Assembly: GCF_020966755.1 (NCBI RefSeq) | Contig: NZ_JAJKFT010000010.1 | Location: forward strand, 1,514,720-1,578,719 | Direction of reading: 5' to 3' | Length of the DNA: 64,000 nucleotides | Origin: Blastopirellula sediminis | Lineage (GTDB): Bacteria; Planctomycetota; Planctomycetia; Pirellulales; Pirellulaceae | Shown: one piece after another, positions 54,322 to 62,835 of the stretch | How the letters are laid out: the number at the start of each line of letters is the position of its first letter | Position numbering within the stretch: position 1 is the stretch's first letter | Notes under the pieces: model-generated | Seen by the model: only the letters and a program-made list of their open reading frames with translations | Database searches by the model: none | What the model was told of the DNA's origin: nothing | Translations under genes and position numbers: made by a program

Positions 54322-54476
54322 TAGTAGCCCGAATTGCAAGCGAGGGAAATGCGCTCGCAAGTAATACAAGAAGGCCCAATGTCTAGTGAAGGACGAATTC
54401 TTCGATCCGTCACAAGACATTGGGCCTTCGGCGTTGTTTCCAGCCGCATTTCCCTCGCTTGCGCTTCGGGCTACTA
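54322..54476. repeat. REP-like palindromic element, copy 4, with nested hairpins
   Basis: Outer 32-bp arms (54322-54353 and 54445-54476) with two mismatches. A second 15-bp perfect arm pair, GAAGGCCCAATGTCT, lies inside (54370-54384 and 54415-54429), and shorter pairing continues in the centre (GTGAaGGA...TCCgTCAC). The complete region can fold into one very long stem. It begins three bases after the secretin-N gene's stop and lies before the convergent kinase. Confidence 0.88.
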
Positions 54477-54496
54477 ATGAAGAGAGCCGCGGCACG

Positions 54497-56344
54497 CTAC
54501 TCTGATTCACTCGCCGGCGGTTCTGGTTTCTCCATTGGAGGTGCGGTTTCTTCCGCCGGTTCTTTTTCGGTCGTTTCTTCCACTGCCTCCGGTGCAGGCG
54601 TCTCGGCAGGCTTCGGCTCTGGAAGCTTCTCCAGGGCAGCTTGCGCTTTCTCCATCGCTTCCCAGGCCCATGGCTTGTCGCCATAGAGATTGATCAGGCC
54701 TTGGTAGATCTGCCGCGCTTGCTCCGGCTCGTCTTCCGCCAGCTTGTCGGCTGCGGCTAGGCGAGCGCCGATTTCGGCCAGTTGTTTGCGGCTGGTTTCG
54801 GCGAGTTGTTTGTCGAGCTGTTCCAAACGACGCTGGGCCAAGGTGAGACAGCGGCCAGCGTCCCCGGTCAGGCGATCGGGCGGACCATAGACGGCGAGCA
54901 AGGCCCGCAACTTGGCGGCCGCTTCTTCCGGATTGGCGTCGATCAGCCGCAGCGCGTCGATGTAAGCGATCTCGACCGCGTCGAACGTGTCGGACTTTTG
55001 CCCCAACTGCATCGTCAGACGATAACGCCGCTCACGACGGTTTAGACTCAGCTCTTCTTTCCACGCTTCGATTTCAACGGCGCGAGGATCGTCCGGGTAA
55101 GTCGCCAAAAACAAATCAAGCTTGTCCCCCGATTCGTCCAGCTGACCGGCGTCGACTGCCGCAGAGATTTGCTCGAACATCGTATCGGCTGAGGGAGAGC
55201 GCGGGAGCCAGAAGATCAGCACCACGATCACGATCAGGGCGATGGCGATCAAACCGGTTTGCAGATGGGCGCGCCAATTCGAGGTCGGTTCTTGTTCGCT
55301 GGTGAAATAGCGGCCTGACTTGCGATCTTGGGCGACCGTTGTGAAATGCTTGGTTTGACTCGCCGGCGTGGGAGGTTCCGGCGCGGCAGGCTCCGGCGCT
55401 ACTCGCGTTTCGTCATCGGCGATCAGCTGAGCCGATTCGCTGGCGACTCCCTTCAAGCGATAGTCGTCCATCTCCGGCGTCTGCGTTTCGATTGACGCGG
55501 ACTCAATGCGAAACGCCTCTTCGTCGGGGATCTCCGACTCGAGCAACGCTTCGATGCGGCGGATCACCGCCGTTGCGGTCGGAAAGCGATCGCGGGGGCG
55601 CTTTTCCAGAAGGCGATGAATGATATCGGCCGCTTCGGTCGGAACGCCGTCGCAGAGACGATCGATCGGCGGCGGATCGGAGTGGCGGAGCTTGTCGAGC
55701 GCTTCGGTAACGGTTCGAGCCCGGAACGGCGGCTGCTTGGCCAGCATCGCGTAGATCACCGCGCCCAGACTATAGAGATCGCTGCGCGGGCTGACCGGAT
55801 CGCCGAAGGCTTGCTCCGGCGCCATGAAGTCGGCGGTACCGATGATCCCACCATCGGCGGTGACGCCGCTCGCTCCAAAGAGACGTGCGATGCCGAAGTC
55901 GGAGATCTTCACGTTGCCGTCGTTGTCGATCAGGATGTTCGCCGGCTTCACGTCGCGATGGATGACGCCGAAGTCGTGGGCATGTTTCAAACCTTGGGCG
56001 ACCGCCAGGCCGATCTCGAACGCTTCACGCCAGGTGAAGTCGCGTTTACGCTGGATCAACTCGGCCAGGCTGTTTCCTTCGATCAGTTCCATCGCGTAGA
56101 ACATGCCGGCCGGCTCTTCGCCATAGCCGAACAGGCGAACGATGTGCGGATCTCGAAGGGTCTTGAGCGTTTCGATCTCGCGTTCAAATCGCTCGCGAGC
56201 GCCGCCGCGGGCCGCGCCGCCGTGCAGGACTTTGATCGCCGCACGATCGCCGGTTCGTTCATCAACGCCGACGTAGACGGTTCCCATGCCGCCGCGACCA
56301 AGCGTTTCGTGGATTACATACGGGCCGAATTTTTCGTTAGACAT
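54497..56344 (-). CDS. Transmembrane serine/threonine protein kinase
   Basis: A 615-aa Hanks-type kinase. Catalytic residues: glycine loop GRGGMGTV (about 16-23), K38, HRD131VKPAN136, DF149-G region and APE-type segment, all intact, so active. A membrane helix (about 362-380, IAIALIVIVVLIFW) follows a Pro-rich linker, then a C-terminal extracytoplasmic tetratricopeptide-like helical region and an acidic Pro/Glu tail. It lies 118 bases downstream of the membrane-anchored protein gene on the same strand, in the same cluster as an ABC transporter. The substrate is not evident; it converges on the secretin-N protein gene. Very common family in planctomycetes. Confidence 0.92.
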   Translation of the reverse strand: MSNEKFGPYVIHETLGRGGMGTVYVGVDERTGDRAAIKVLHGGAARGGARERFEREIETLKTLRDPHIVRLFGYGEEPAGMFYAMELIEGNSLAELIQRKRDFTWREAFEIGLAVAQGLKHAHDFGVIHRDVKPANILIDNDGNVKISDFGIARLFGASGVTADGGIIGTADFMAPEQAFGDPVSPRSDLYSLGAVIYAMLAKQPPFRARTVTEALDKLRHSDPPPIDRLCDGVPTEAADIIHRLLEKRPRDRFPTATAVIRRIEALLESEIPDEEAFRIESASIETQTPEMDDYRLKGVASESAQLIADDETRVAPEPAAPEPPTPASQTKHFTTVAQDRKSGRYFTSEQEPTSNWRAHLQTGLIAIALIVIVVLIFWLPRSPSADTMFEQISAAVDAGQLDESGDKLDLFLATYPDDPRAVEIEAWKEELSLNRRERRYRLTMQLGQKSDTFDAVEIAYIDALRLIDANPEEAAAKLRALLAVYGPPDRLTGDAGRCLTLAQRRLEQLDKQLAETSRKQLAEIGARLAAADKLAEDEPEQARQIYQGLINLYGDKPWAWEAMEKAQAALEKLPEPKPAETPAPEAVEETTEKEPAEETAPPMEKPEPPASESE

Positions 56345-56462
56345 GAGCGCTTGCGGAAAGGAGAAAAGCGAGTCGAGGAGAACGCATCGGCGTGCGCAAG
56401 AATAAGCGGCGGAGTCGTTGGACTCCGCCGCTCTTAAGAATACGCGTTTTTGCTGCGCGAAG

Positions 56463-58166
56463 CTATTCCGCGGACGGGGTCGCCGCTTCTTCTTTCGCTT
56501 CGGCGGCCGGTTTTTCGGTCGATTCTTCCGCTGGCTTCTCGGCCGCCGGCTTTTCTTCTTCCGGCGTCGCTTCGGTCGACTCGTCCTTCGGCGTCGTGGC
56601 CGGAGGAGCGGGGCGTTGGAAACCTTCGATATGCAGCTCCATCAGGTGCACCAGCGGGAAGTCGGCCGGCAACGTTTCGCCAAGCTGTTCAAGCAGTTGG
56701 GCGTACGTTTTCAGTTCGTCCGACAAGTCGCCGCTCGCAGCGTCGTCTTCCAGTTCCGGGTGCTCTTTGTAGATCTCCGCCCACAGCGCCCAGGCCTGGT
56801 TGTACAGGTCGCGAGCTTCGACCAGGTTCGCTTCCTCGAACGCCTGGTTGGCCTGATAAACCAGGCTTCGCGCCCTGATCGAACGTTCGGTCATTTCGCT
56901 TGCGGAACGCGTGTTCCAGTAATCGAAATGGACGACGCTCTTCTGCTTGTCGATGATCCCCAGCAGGAACTCGTAGTCGGTGATGTCGCGATACAAGCGG
57001 CGAACTTCGACCGCCTTTTGGGGATCGCTGATCTTCTGGATGATCTCTTCCAGTTGCGGTTGAATCGCTTCTTCCGCTTTGCGAGCGGCCAGCTCTTGTT
57101 CGCCGGATCGTTCCATTGCGGGAACTTTCAACGCGGCGATCTGATCTTCCGGCAGCTTGGCTTTCTTCGCTTCGCGGATTTCGTTTTCGATCGGACCGAT
57201 CAACTCATCAGCGCGGGCCCGCAGCTCTTTCAGCTTTTCGGTGTGACGCGCGTAGTCGTTCAGTTTGACCGGGATGCCCCAGCTGGTCGGCAAGTCGCGA
57301 TCGCCGTAGTCGCCGGTCCATTCCTTGTTGGCTTTTTCCCAGTTGGTCTGGGCGGTATCGCCGATGTGACCTTCTTTCTCGATGAACTCGGCGAAGCTCA
57401 TCAAACGCTTCGGAGCGTTGGAGAAGAAGATCGCCGGCGATGCGTTGCCGATCTTACCGGCGCCGGTGTCGACCACACGATCGGCCCATTGATTCCAAAG
57501 GCGAGCGACGAGCCAGTTGTCGGGCTTGTTGCCGACGCCGGCGGCGCCTTGTTCGACGTTGGAGCCTGCTTTGCTCAGGTACTCGTCGATCTCGGCATGG
57601 AACTCATGATCTTCCGGGAAGATCTCGCGGTACTGCGCCTTTTCGTCGGCGTAGCCGAATTTGATGCCGAAGAAGTGGGCGACCGAGTTCATCAGCTTCG
57701 GTTCGTCAAAGTTGTACTTCGTACCGGCCATCTGATACTCGAGTCCCTTTTTGACCCACAGATAGCGGTGGCGATAGTTGTCGAACTCGCGCGAGATGTT
57801 GTACGACAAGTTCCAGGCCTGGTATTCCCACACGCTCAGGAAGTGAGGATTCAGGTGAGTAATCTGTTCGCAGATCGCGTTGACGTGATCGTACTGTTCG
57901 GTCTTCTGGTATTCGTTCAGCTGATTCCACAGGATCAGCGTCGCGATGCCGTCCATTCCCAGCATGCTCAAACGCATCGCCTCGCTGGTCGGGTCGATTT
58001 CGCCCAGTTCCGCTTTGGCGATGCGATATTCAGCGCGCTTCTGCGCGAGCAAGCCGCCGGGGCTGTCGGGCCCGGTCGAAGGCTGACTCAAAAAGGAGTT
58101 CAGAATCAGCAAGCCGACAATACAAGCGCCGTAGATGATCTTGCGACGAAATGAATCGCTTTTCAT
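56463..58166 (-). CDS. Membrane-anchored protein of unknown function in ABC transporter cluster
   Basis: A 567-aa protein. N-terminal membrane anchor (about 9-27, IIYGACIVGLLILNSFL) followed by a large helical, tryptophan- and tyrosine-rich region (about 30-510) and a Glu/Pro/Ala-rich tail (about 520-567). Its ATG overlaps the stop codon of the upstream ABC permease by four bases (ATGA), which signals translational coupling. I recognise no domain; TPR-like helical pairs are likely (for example LDDAASGDLSDE). It may be a periplasmic partner of the transporter. Unknown function. Confidence 0.8.
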   Translation of the reverse strand: MKSDSFRRKIIYGACIVGLLILNSFLSQPSTGPDSPGGLLAQKRAEYRIAKAELGEIDPTSEAMRLSMLGMDGIATLILWNQLNEYQKTEQYDHVNAICEQITHLNPHFLSVWEYQAWNLSYNISREFDNYRHRYLWVKKGLEYQMAGTKYNFDEPKLMNSVAHFFGIKFGYADEKAQYREIFPEDHEFHAEIDEYLSKAGSNVEQGAAGVGNKPDNWLVARLWNQWADRVVDTGAGKIGNASPAIFFSNAPKRLMSFAEFIEKEGHIGDTAQTNWEKANKEWTGDYGDRDLPTSWGIPVKLNDYARHTEKLKELRARADELIGPIENEIREAKKAKLPEDQIAALKVPAMERSGEQELAARKAEEAIQPQLEEIIQKISDPQKAVEVRRLYRDITDYEFLLGIIDKQKSVVHFDYWNTRSASEMTERSIRARSLVYQANQAFEEANLVEARDLYNQAWALWAEIYKEHPELEDDAASGDLSDELKTYAQLLEQLGETLPADFPLVHLMELHIEGFQRPAPPATTPKDESTEATPEEEKPAAEKPAEESTEKPAAEAKEEAATPSAE

Positions 58167-59995
58167 CCTGCGATCTCCCGCGTTTTCAGGAAGAAGTAAC
58201 CCGTCGTCACCAGGCAGAGGAAAAAGGCGAAGACGATCAACAATTGTTGAATCATCACGACGCCTGGAATGTTATAGCCGTCGACGACGAAGGAATGCGT
58301 ATCGAGCTGCGTGTAGTCCGGCAACATGTTGACGAAGACGCGCAGCGCGTCGAAGAAACGAGCGTCGATGAACTTGACGACCGACACATAAGCGCCTTCG
58401 TCGAGATCGACCATCACGTTTTTCTGATTGAAGAGGCGAATCGAAGATTCAATCGGACCGCCGCCGAACCACTCGCCGTTCGCCAGCTGACGGACGCTCG
58501 CGGCGAAGTAGCCGTAGCCGAGTGCGATCAGCGACGCCAATGCGGCGACCGGACCGTTAAGGAACGTGCTGAAGACCAGGCCGAAGGTGATGACCATCAC
58601 CATCTGGAAGAACATGCTGATGTAGCACTTTACGAAGTTCCAGAAGAACGAGCCGTTGCTCTTCAGGATGAAGACCGAGTTCTGGGCGACGCCGTAGTAC
58701 TGGCCTCGTTCCGAGCATTGAATCCAGAGTTCCATCTTGCCGTCGGCATTGGTCAGGTCCGTGATCAGGTCGAGATTCGGCGCCGTCGGGTCGATGTCGG
58801 AGTTCTCTTGCGACCGCGAAACCAGGATGTCGTCCGCTTCTTCTTTGGCGGTGAACGGAACCGCTCGCGAACGAATGTCGAGGTCCGGGTGCTTGAAGTA
58901 GTACGAACCGCGAATGCCGCTGACGATGTCCCCTTTGTAGGTGCGGAAGACGCGCAGATTGAATTCGAGCGGCAGTTGACCTTCTTCGTTCAGCAGGTCT
59001 TCCGACATGTCGAAGGTAAAGACGGCGGCCGAAAGGGTACCCCCTTCGATGTGACCGTAGTAGTCCCATTCGTTACCGACGTTGATCCCCTTGGCGGCCG
59101 GTTCGCCGCCGCGATCGAGGAAGCGGATCTTGCCGAGATGGCGGACGCGGGCCTGAAGCATTTCTTTCGGCCCCGACACGGTGAAGGTGCCGTCCGCGTT
59201 GCGAGTCACTTCATGGATATGCTGACGTTCGCGAGCCGTGACTCCTTCTCCTTCGGCGTCGAGAGTAAAGGGATGACGGTGACCGACGTTGAGGGTCGTT
59301 TCCCCTTCCCAGCCGATCAATTCCTTCTGGCCGGTCGCTTCATTGACCGCAGTCAGTTCGGTGACCGATTGCGGGTCGACCTGATGCGTGTGGTCGAGGC
59401 CGCGGTAGAGGAAGACGTACGAGAAGAGACCCATCGCGACTAGCATGATCGAGCCGACGCCGATGTAGCCGAACAAGCGGCCCAGGAAGATTTCCCAGTG
59501 GAGCACCGGCTTCGTATAGATCGTATAGATCGTCTTGTTTTGGATGTCGGCTGGCAGGCTGAAGACGCTGATCAAGATGCACATCAGCAAGAGCAGCCAG
59601 TTTTGGAACGTCAGCACGAAGCTCAGGTAAAGCCGCACCGGCGATTCCGACGTCGGGGTGATGTACCAGCCGGAGAAGAGGAGGACGACCATAAAAAGGG
59701 CGAACGCGACCAATGCGCGTTTGCGAATCGCTTCCTGGAACGCCAGCCAGGTCATCGCGCCGACGCGACGGGGTGAGATCGACAACAGTTCCGGCACCGA
59801 CTCGACTGCGGTTCGGCCGACGGCGTAGAACGCTTCGAACGGGCCGTTGCGAATCGAAGAGACGATGAACCCCATCAGCGCCCCGACCACCGCTAGAATC
59901 GCGAGCGCCGAGCAGAAGACGACGAGCCCCCCCAAGTGATCGGCGCCGGGGAGCAGCCAGTCGTTCATCGTGTAAATATCGTTTTCGATTCCCAT
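58163..59995 (-). CDS. ABC transporter permease with large extracytoplasmic domain
   Basis: A 610-aa ABC-2-type membrane subunit. Helices are seen near the N-terminus (GGLVVFCSALAILAVVGALMGFI and the 95-220 region, including LVAFALFMVVLLFSGWY, LLLLMCILISVF and IGVGSIMLVAMGLFSYVFL) and near the C-terminus (ISMFFQMVMVITFGLVF, VAALASLIALGYGY and a last helix MIQQLLIVFAFFLCL). The middle (about 225-450) is a soluble domain. The first gene of the run, 60072, encodes the ATPase 77 bases upstream; the next gene overlaps by four bases. Substrate unknown; the architecture is that of exporters for large or lipid cargo. Confidence 0.86.
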   Translation of the reverse strand: MGIENDIYTMNDWLLPGADHLGGLVVFCSALAILAVVGALMGFIVSSIRNGPFEAFYAVGRTAVESVPELLSISPRRVGAMTWLAFQEAIRKRALVAFALFMVVLLFSGWYITPTSESPVRLYLSFVLTFQNWLLLLMCILISVFSLPADIQNKTIYTIYTKPVLHWEIFLGRLFGYIGVGSIMLVAMGLFSYVFLYRGLDHTHQVDPQSVTELTAVNEATGQKELIGWEGETTLNVGHRHPFTLDAEGEGVTARERQHIHEVTRNADGTFTVSGPKEMLQARVRHLGKIRFLDRGGEPAAKGINVGNEWDYYGHIEGGTLSAAVFTFDMSEDLLNEEGQLPLEFNLRVFRTYKGDIVSGIRGSYYFKHPDLDIRSRAVPFTAKEEADDILVSRSQENSDIDPTAPNLDLITDLTNADGKMELWIQCSERGQYYGVAQNSVFILKSNGSFFWNFVKCYISMFFQMVMVITFGLVFSTFLNGPVAALASLIALGYGYFAASVRQLANGEWFGGGPIESSIRLFNQKNVMVDLDEGAYVSVVKFIDARFFDALRVFVNMLPDYTQLDTHSFVVDGYNIPGVVMIQQLLIVFAFFLCLVTTGYFFLKTREIAG

Positions 59996-60071
59996 TGAAT
60001 CGCTTTACCTAACTAAGCCAAGTAGAGAAAGAAGCGCCGCCGCGTGGGCGACTCCCGACGTAACCTCAGAG

Positions 60072-61016
60072 TTAGTTGGCCGAATCGTCCCGATCGACGC
60101 GAGCGCGACGGCCCGGTCGGGCTTCGCTGTCGCGAACGATGCTGAGGAACAGTTCTTCCAACGTGGTCGTCGGATTCTCGATGTCGATCAGTTCGGCGTT
60201 GTGACGCTGAATGACCTGACGAATCTCTTCTTTGGCCTCGTCCGAAAGGCCGCGGGTCCGAATTTGCGTTTCGTCGCGGACCTTCAACAGCGCGTCGACG
60301 CGTCCCATTTCTTTCAGTTCGCCCTGATGCAGGATCGCGATACGATCGGCGACGTCCTGCAAGTCGGCCAGCTGGTGGCTGGTGACCAGGACCGTCTTCC
60401 CTTCGGCTCGCAGCCGCAGGATCAGGTCTTTCATCTCGCGAATACCGAGCGGGTCGAGCCCGGTGGTCGGTTCGTCGAGGAAAATCAGTTCCGGGTCGTT
60501 GATCAGCGCCTGGGCGAGACCAATACGCCGGGTCATACCCTTGGAGTATTCCTTCAGCTGACGACGCTCGGCCCACTTCAGGCCGACCATGTCGATCAGC
60601 TTGTCGACCCGTTCCTTGCGAACCGAAGCCGGCATGTCGAACAAGCGGCCGTAGAACTCCAGCGTTTCGCGGGCGCTGAGGAAGCGATAGAGATACGATT
60701 CTTCCGGCAGGTAGCCGATTCGCTCTTTAATGCTCACCTTCGAGGGGTCTTCGCCGAACACGAGCGCTTGTCCGCTGGTCGGGAAGAGGAGCCCGAGCAA
60801 CAGTTTCATCGTGGTCGACTTACCCGAGCCGTTCGGGCCCAGCAGACCGAAGATCTCTCCGCGACGCACTTCCAAGTCAAGCGCCTTCAAAGCGCGGACT
60901 TTTTGGCGTCCCCAGAAATCGCGGTAAACCTTGGTGAGATTACGAGTTTCGATAACGATTTCATTGGACGCCGCGGGGGAAGCCGCCGCAGAATCCATGG
61001 TCTCGGTCGTCGCCAT
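60072..61016 (-). CDS. ABC transporter ATP-binding protein
   Basis: A 314-aa CcmA/NatA-type ATPase from ATG 61016 (a TTG at 61085 gives a longer, less likely form). Motifs are complete: Walker [10 protein letters not shown] (60-68), signature YSKGM (157-161), Walker B LIFLDE (177-182) with D-loop GLDP, and switch histidine H214 in VTSHQ. The C-terminal extension (about 230-314) is typical of exporters of this type. First gene of a minus-strand cluster with the permease, a membrane-anchored protein and a kinase; it powers the permease. Cytoplasmic. Confidence 0.93.
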   Translation of the reverse strand: MATTETMDSAAASPAASNEIVIETRNLTKVYRDFWGRQKVRALKALDLEVRRGEIFGLLGPNGSGKSTTMKLLLGLLFPTSGQALVFGEDPSKVSIKERIGYLPEESYLYRFLSARETLEFYGRLFDMPASVRKERVDKLIDMVGLKWAERRQLKEYSKGMTRRIGLAQALINDPELIFLDEPTTGLDPLGIREMKDLILRLRAEGKTVLVTSHQLADLQDVADRIAILHQGELKEMGRVDALLKVRDETQIRTRGLSDEAKEEIRQVIQRHNAELIDIENPTTTLEELFLSIVRDSEARPGRRARVDRDDSAN

Positions 61017-61462
61017 AGAGGAGCTAAACCTACCAAATTGGAGAAGCGAGAAGGATAAATCGGATGTGAATGACGCCGCGTGCAAGCGACAGAAGAGCTA
61101 GCTCTACCCATTCGCTACGCACGACCGCTGGCAATCGTTCGCCGTCTGTCGCCCATTTTTTTGCCCCTGTCCGGGGAAGATTAAGGACGAAGACGTAAAA
61201 GGTTGACTATAGATGGCCGCGGGGCTGGTCGCAAGGAAACGAGGTTCCCCGGCCAGAATGTTTCACCCGATCTTCTTTGATTTGTCCGGATTCGCCCGTT
61301 CTTACTGGCTATACCGGCTTCTTATCTTGCCTTACGTGGTACTTCTCTCGGGGGAAGGGAATCTACTTGACCAGTCGGTGCTATTGATACATAATCTCAT
61401 CCACGTAATGAGATAAATTCTCAATTTCAATAGTGTTTTCTGAATTGCGCGGGGACCGGAAA
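61017..61462. other. Intergenic region between divergent genes
   Basis: About 446 bases between the ABC ATPase (minus) and the second DUF1559 gene (plus). A 7-bp inverted repeat ATCTCAT/ATGAGAT (61394-61400 and 61408-61414) lies about 50 bases upstream of the DUF1559 start and could be an operator. TTGACT at 61203 resembles a -35 box but no matching -10 is seen. No gene recognised. Confidence 0.45.
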
Positions 61463-62488
61463 ATGAAGAAGTCGGCCAAGAAAGGCTTTACCTTGGTAGA
61501 GCTGCTAGTCGTGATCGCCATTATTGGCGTGTTGATCGCTCTGTTGTTGCCGGCGGTGCAGCAGGCTCGTGAAGCGGCTCGGCGGATGTCGTGCACCAAC
61601 AATATGAAGCAGCTGACGCTCGCTTCCCACAATTACCACGACACCTTCTTGCGGTTCCCCATGACGCGGGAACGCTCTGGCGGTTGGTCCATTCAGGCTC
61701 GTCTGTTGCCCTACATCGAGCAGGTCTCGTTGCAAAACGCGATCGAGTTCCATATTCCGTATGACCAATACCTTGTCGGCTCGAAGGATACGGTTCGCTT
61801 CGGTACCGACAATCGTCGGCTGCCGGCTTTGCGAGTCGATGCGCTGCTTTGCCCGTCGGAAGTGAACGATCGGACCCGCAACGATTCCAGCGGAAATCCG
61901 GAGCACTACCCGCTGAGCTACGTCGTCAATCAAGGACGCTGGGTCGTCTGGGACGGCGCGCGAGGGGGCGAAGGGGGTTTCACGGTCGAAAAGTGCACCA
62001 ACATGGCCGCGATCACCGACGGAACCAGCAACACGCTGGCCTTCAGCGAAGCCCGCGCCTACTCGCTGTACGATCGCGATACCTCGACCTACAGCGACAA
62101 GACGATGCCGTCGCTCAGCACGCAGCTCTCGTACATGAATGGGATTGTCGACAGCGTCACGCGCGATTCGGGGCATACCGAATGGGTCGATGGTCACGCG
62201 CATCACAGCGGTTTCACCACCTTCTTCCCGCCGAACACGATGTTCAAAGGAAGCGACGGCAAAGATCGCGCGCTCGACTTCACCAATAATCGCGAGAAGA
62301 ACGTTACGGCCACCTCCAACCCGCCGACGGTTGCTGCCGTCACGGCTCGCAGCTATCACCCGGGGATTGTGAACGTCTCGTTCATGGACGGGTCGGTTTC
62401 CCGCGTGTCAGAGACGATCGATCTCACCGCTTGGCAGTCGCTTTCGACCCGAGCTGGGGGCGAGGTAACTGACCGCACCAGCTTGTAG
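61463..62488 (+). CDS. DUF1559 pseudopilin-like protein
   Basis: A 341-aa DUF1559 protein. Start ATG 61463 has GGGGACCGGA just upstream; an earlier GTG at 61433 is not used. Pilin-like leader [16 protein letters not shown] with processing glycine, then hydrophobic helix and [12 protein letters not shown], and C-terminal [14 protein letters not shown] with the H-x9-DG signature intact. Extracytoplasmic fibre or matrix protein of the planctomycete family. A terminator lies 242 bases downstream, after a 3' region with a direct repeat. Confidence 0.93.
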   Translation: MKKSAKKGFTLVELLVVIAIIGVLIALLLPAVQQAREAARRMSCTNNMKQLTLASHNYHDTFLRFPMTRERSGGWSIQARLLPYIEQVSLQNAIEFHIPYDQYLVGSKDTVRFGTDNRRLPALRVDALLCPSEVNDRTRNDSSGNPEHYPLSYVVNQGRWVVWDGARGGEGGFTVEKCTNMAAITDGTSNTLAFSEARAYSLYDRDTSTYSDKTMPSLSTQLSYMNGIVDSVTRDSGHTEWVDGHAHHSGFTTFFPPNTMFKGSDGKDRALDFTNNREKNVTATSNPPTVAAVTARSYHPGIVNVSFMDGSVSRVSETIDLTAWQSLSTRAGGEVTDRTSL

Positions 62489-62835
62489 GGGATGCAACGA
62501 TTACAAAGCTCGCTGCTGGGAGAATGCAACATTTACAAACAAACGACAGGCTCAGAATTGAGTGATTTGTTGTAACTGTTTTTAAGACAAGGAGATGTGT
62601 TGATTTGAAAGGATTTCTGTGCGGGTTCGGCACGGCTTGTGCATTAGAAGCCCATCAGAATCCTGGACGTGAACCCTTCCCGAAGTAGCGTCTCTCCGCA
62701 CTCTCCGACAGAACTCCGCTGAGATCCTCGCCGGTTTAGGCCTCCCGCAGCCGAACCGGCTTTTTTGTTTCTTGGCCCCTCTTCTGTGGTCTCATCCCAA
62801 CGACATATTGCGGCCGGGGAAGTAAACTCAAGCGA
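62489..62835. other. Intergenic region with terminator
   Basis: About 347 bases. Contains two similar 16-mers, ATGCAACGATTACAAA (62492) and ATGCAACATTTACAAA (62524), 32 bases apart, and the terminator at 62730. Nothing else recognised. Confidence 0.45.
62730..62766 (+). terminator. Rho-independent terminator before folC
   Basis: Stem GCCGGTT/AACCGGC (62730-62736 and 62754-62760) followed by TTTTTT. It separates the DUF1559 transcript from the folC gene. Confidence 0.82.

Noticed and set aside
56418-59443. Two long plus-strand frames (56418-58154 and 58151-59443)
   Set aside because: Both lie opposite the ABC permease and its overlapping partner gene, which have clear membrane helices and a four-base overlap; the plus frames have no recognisable feature.
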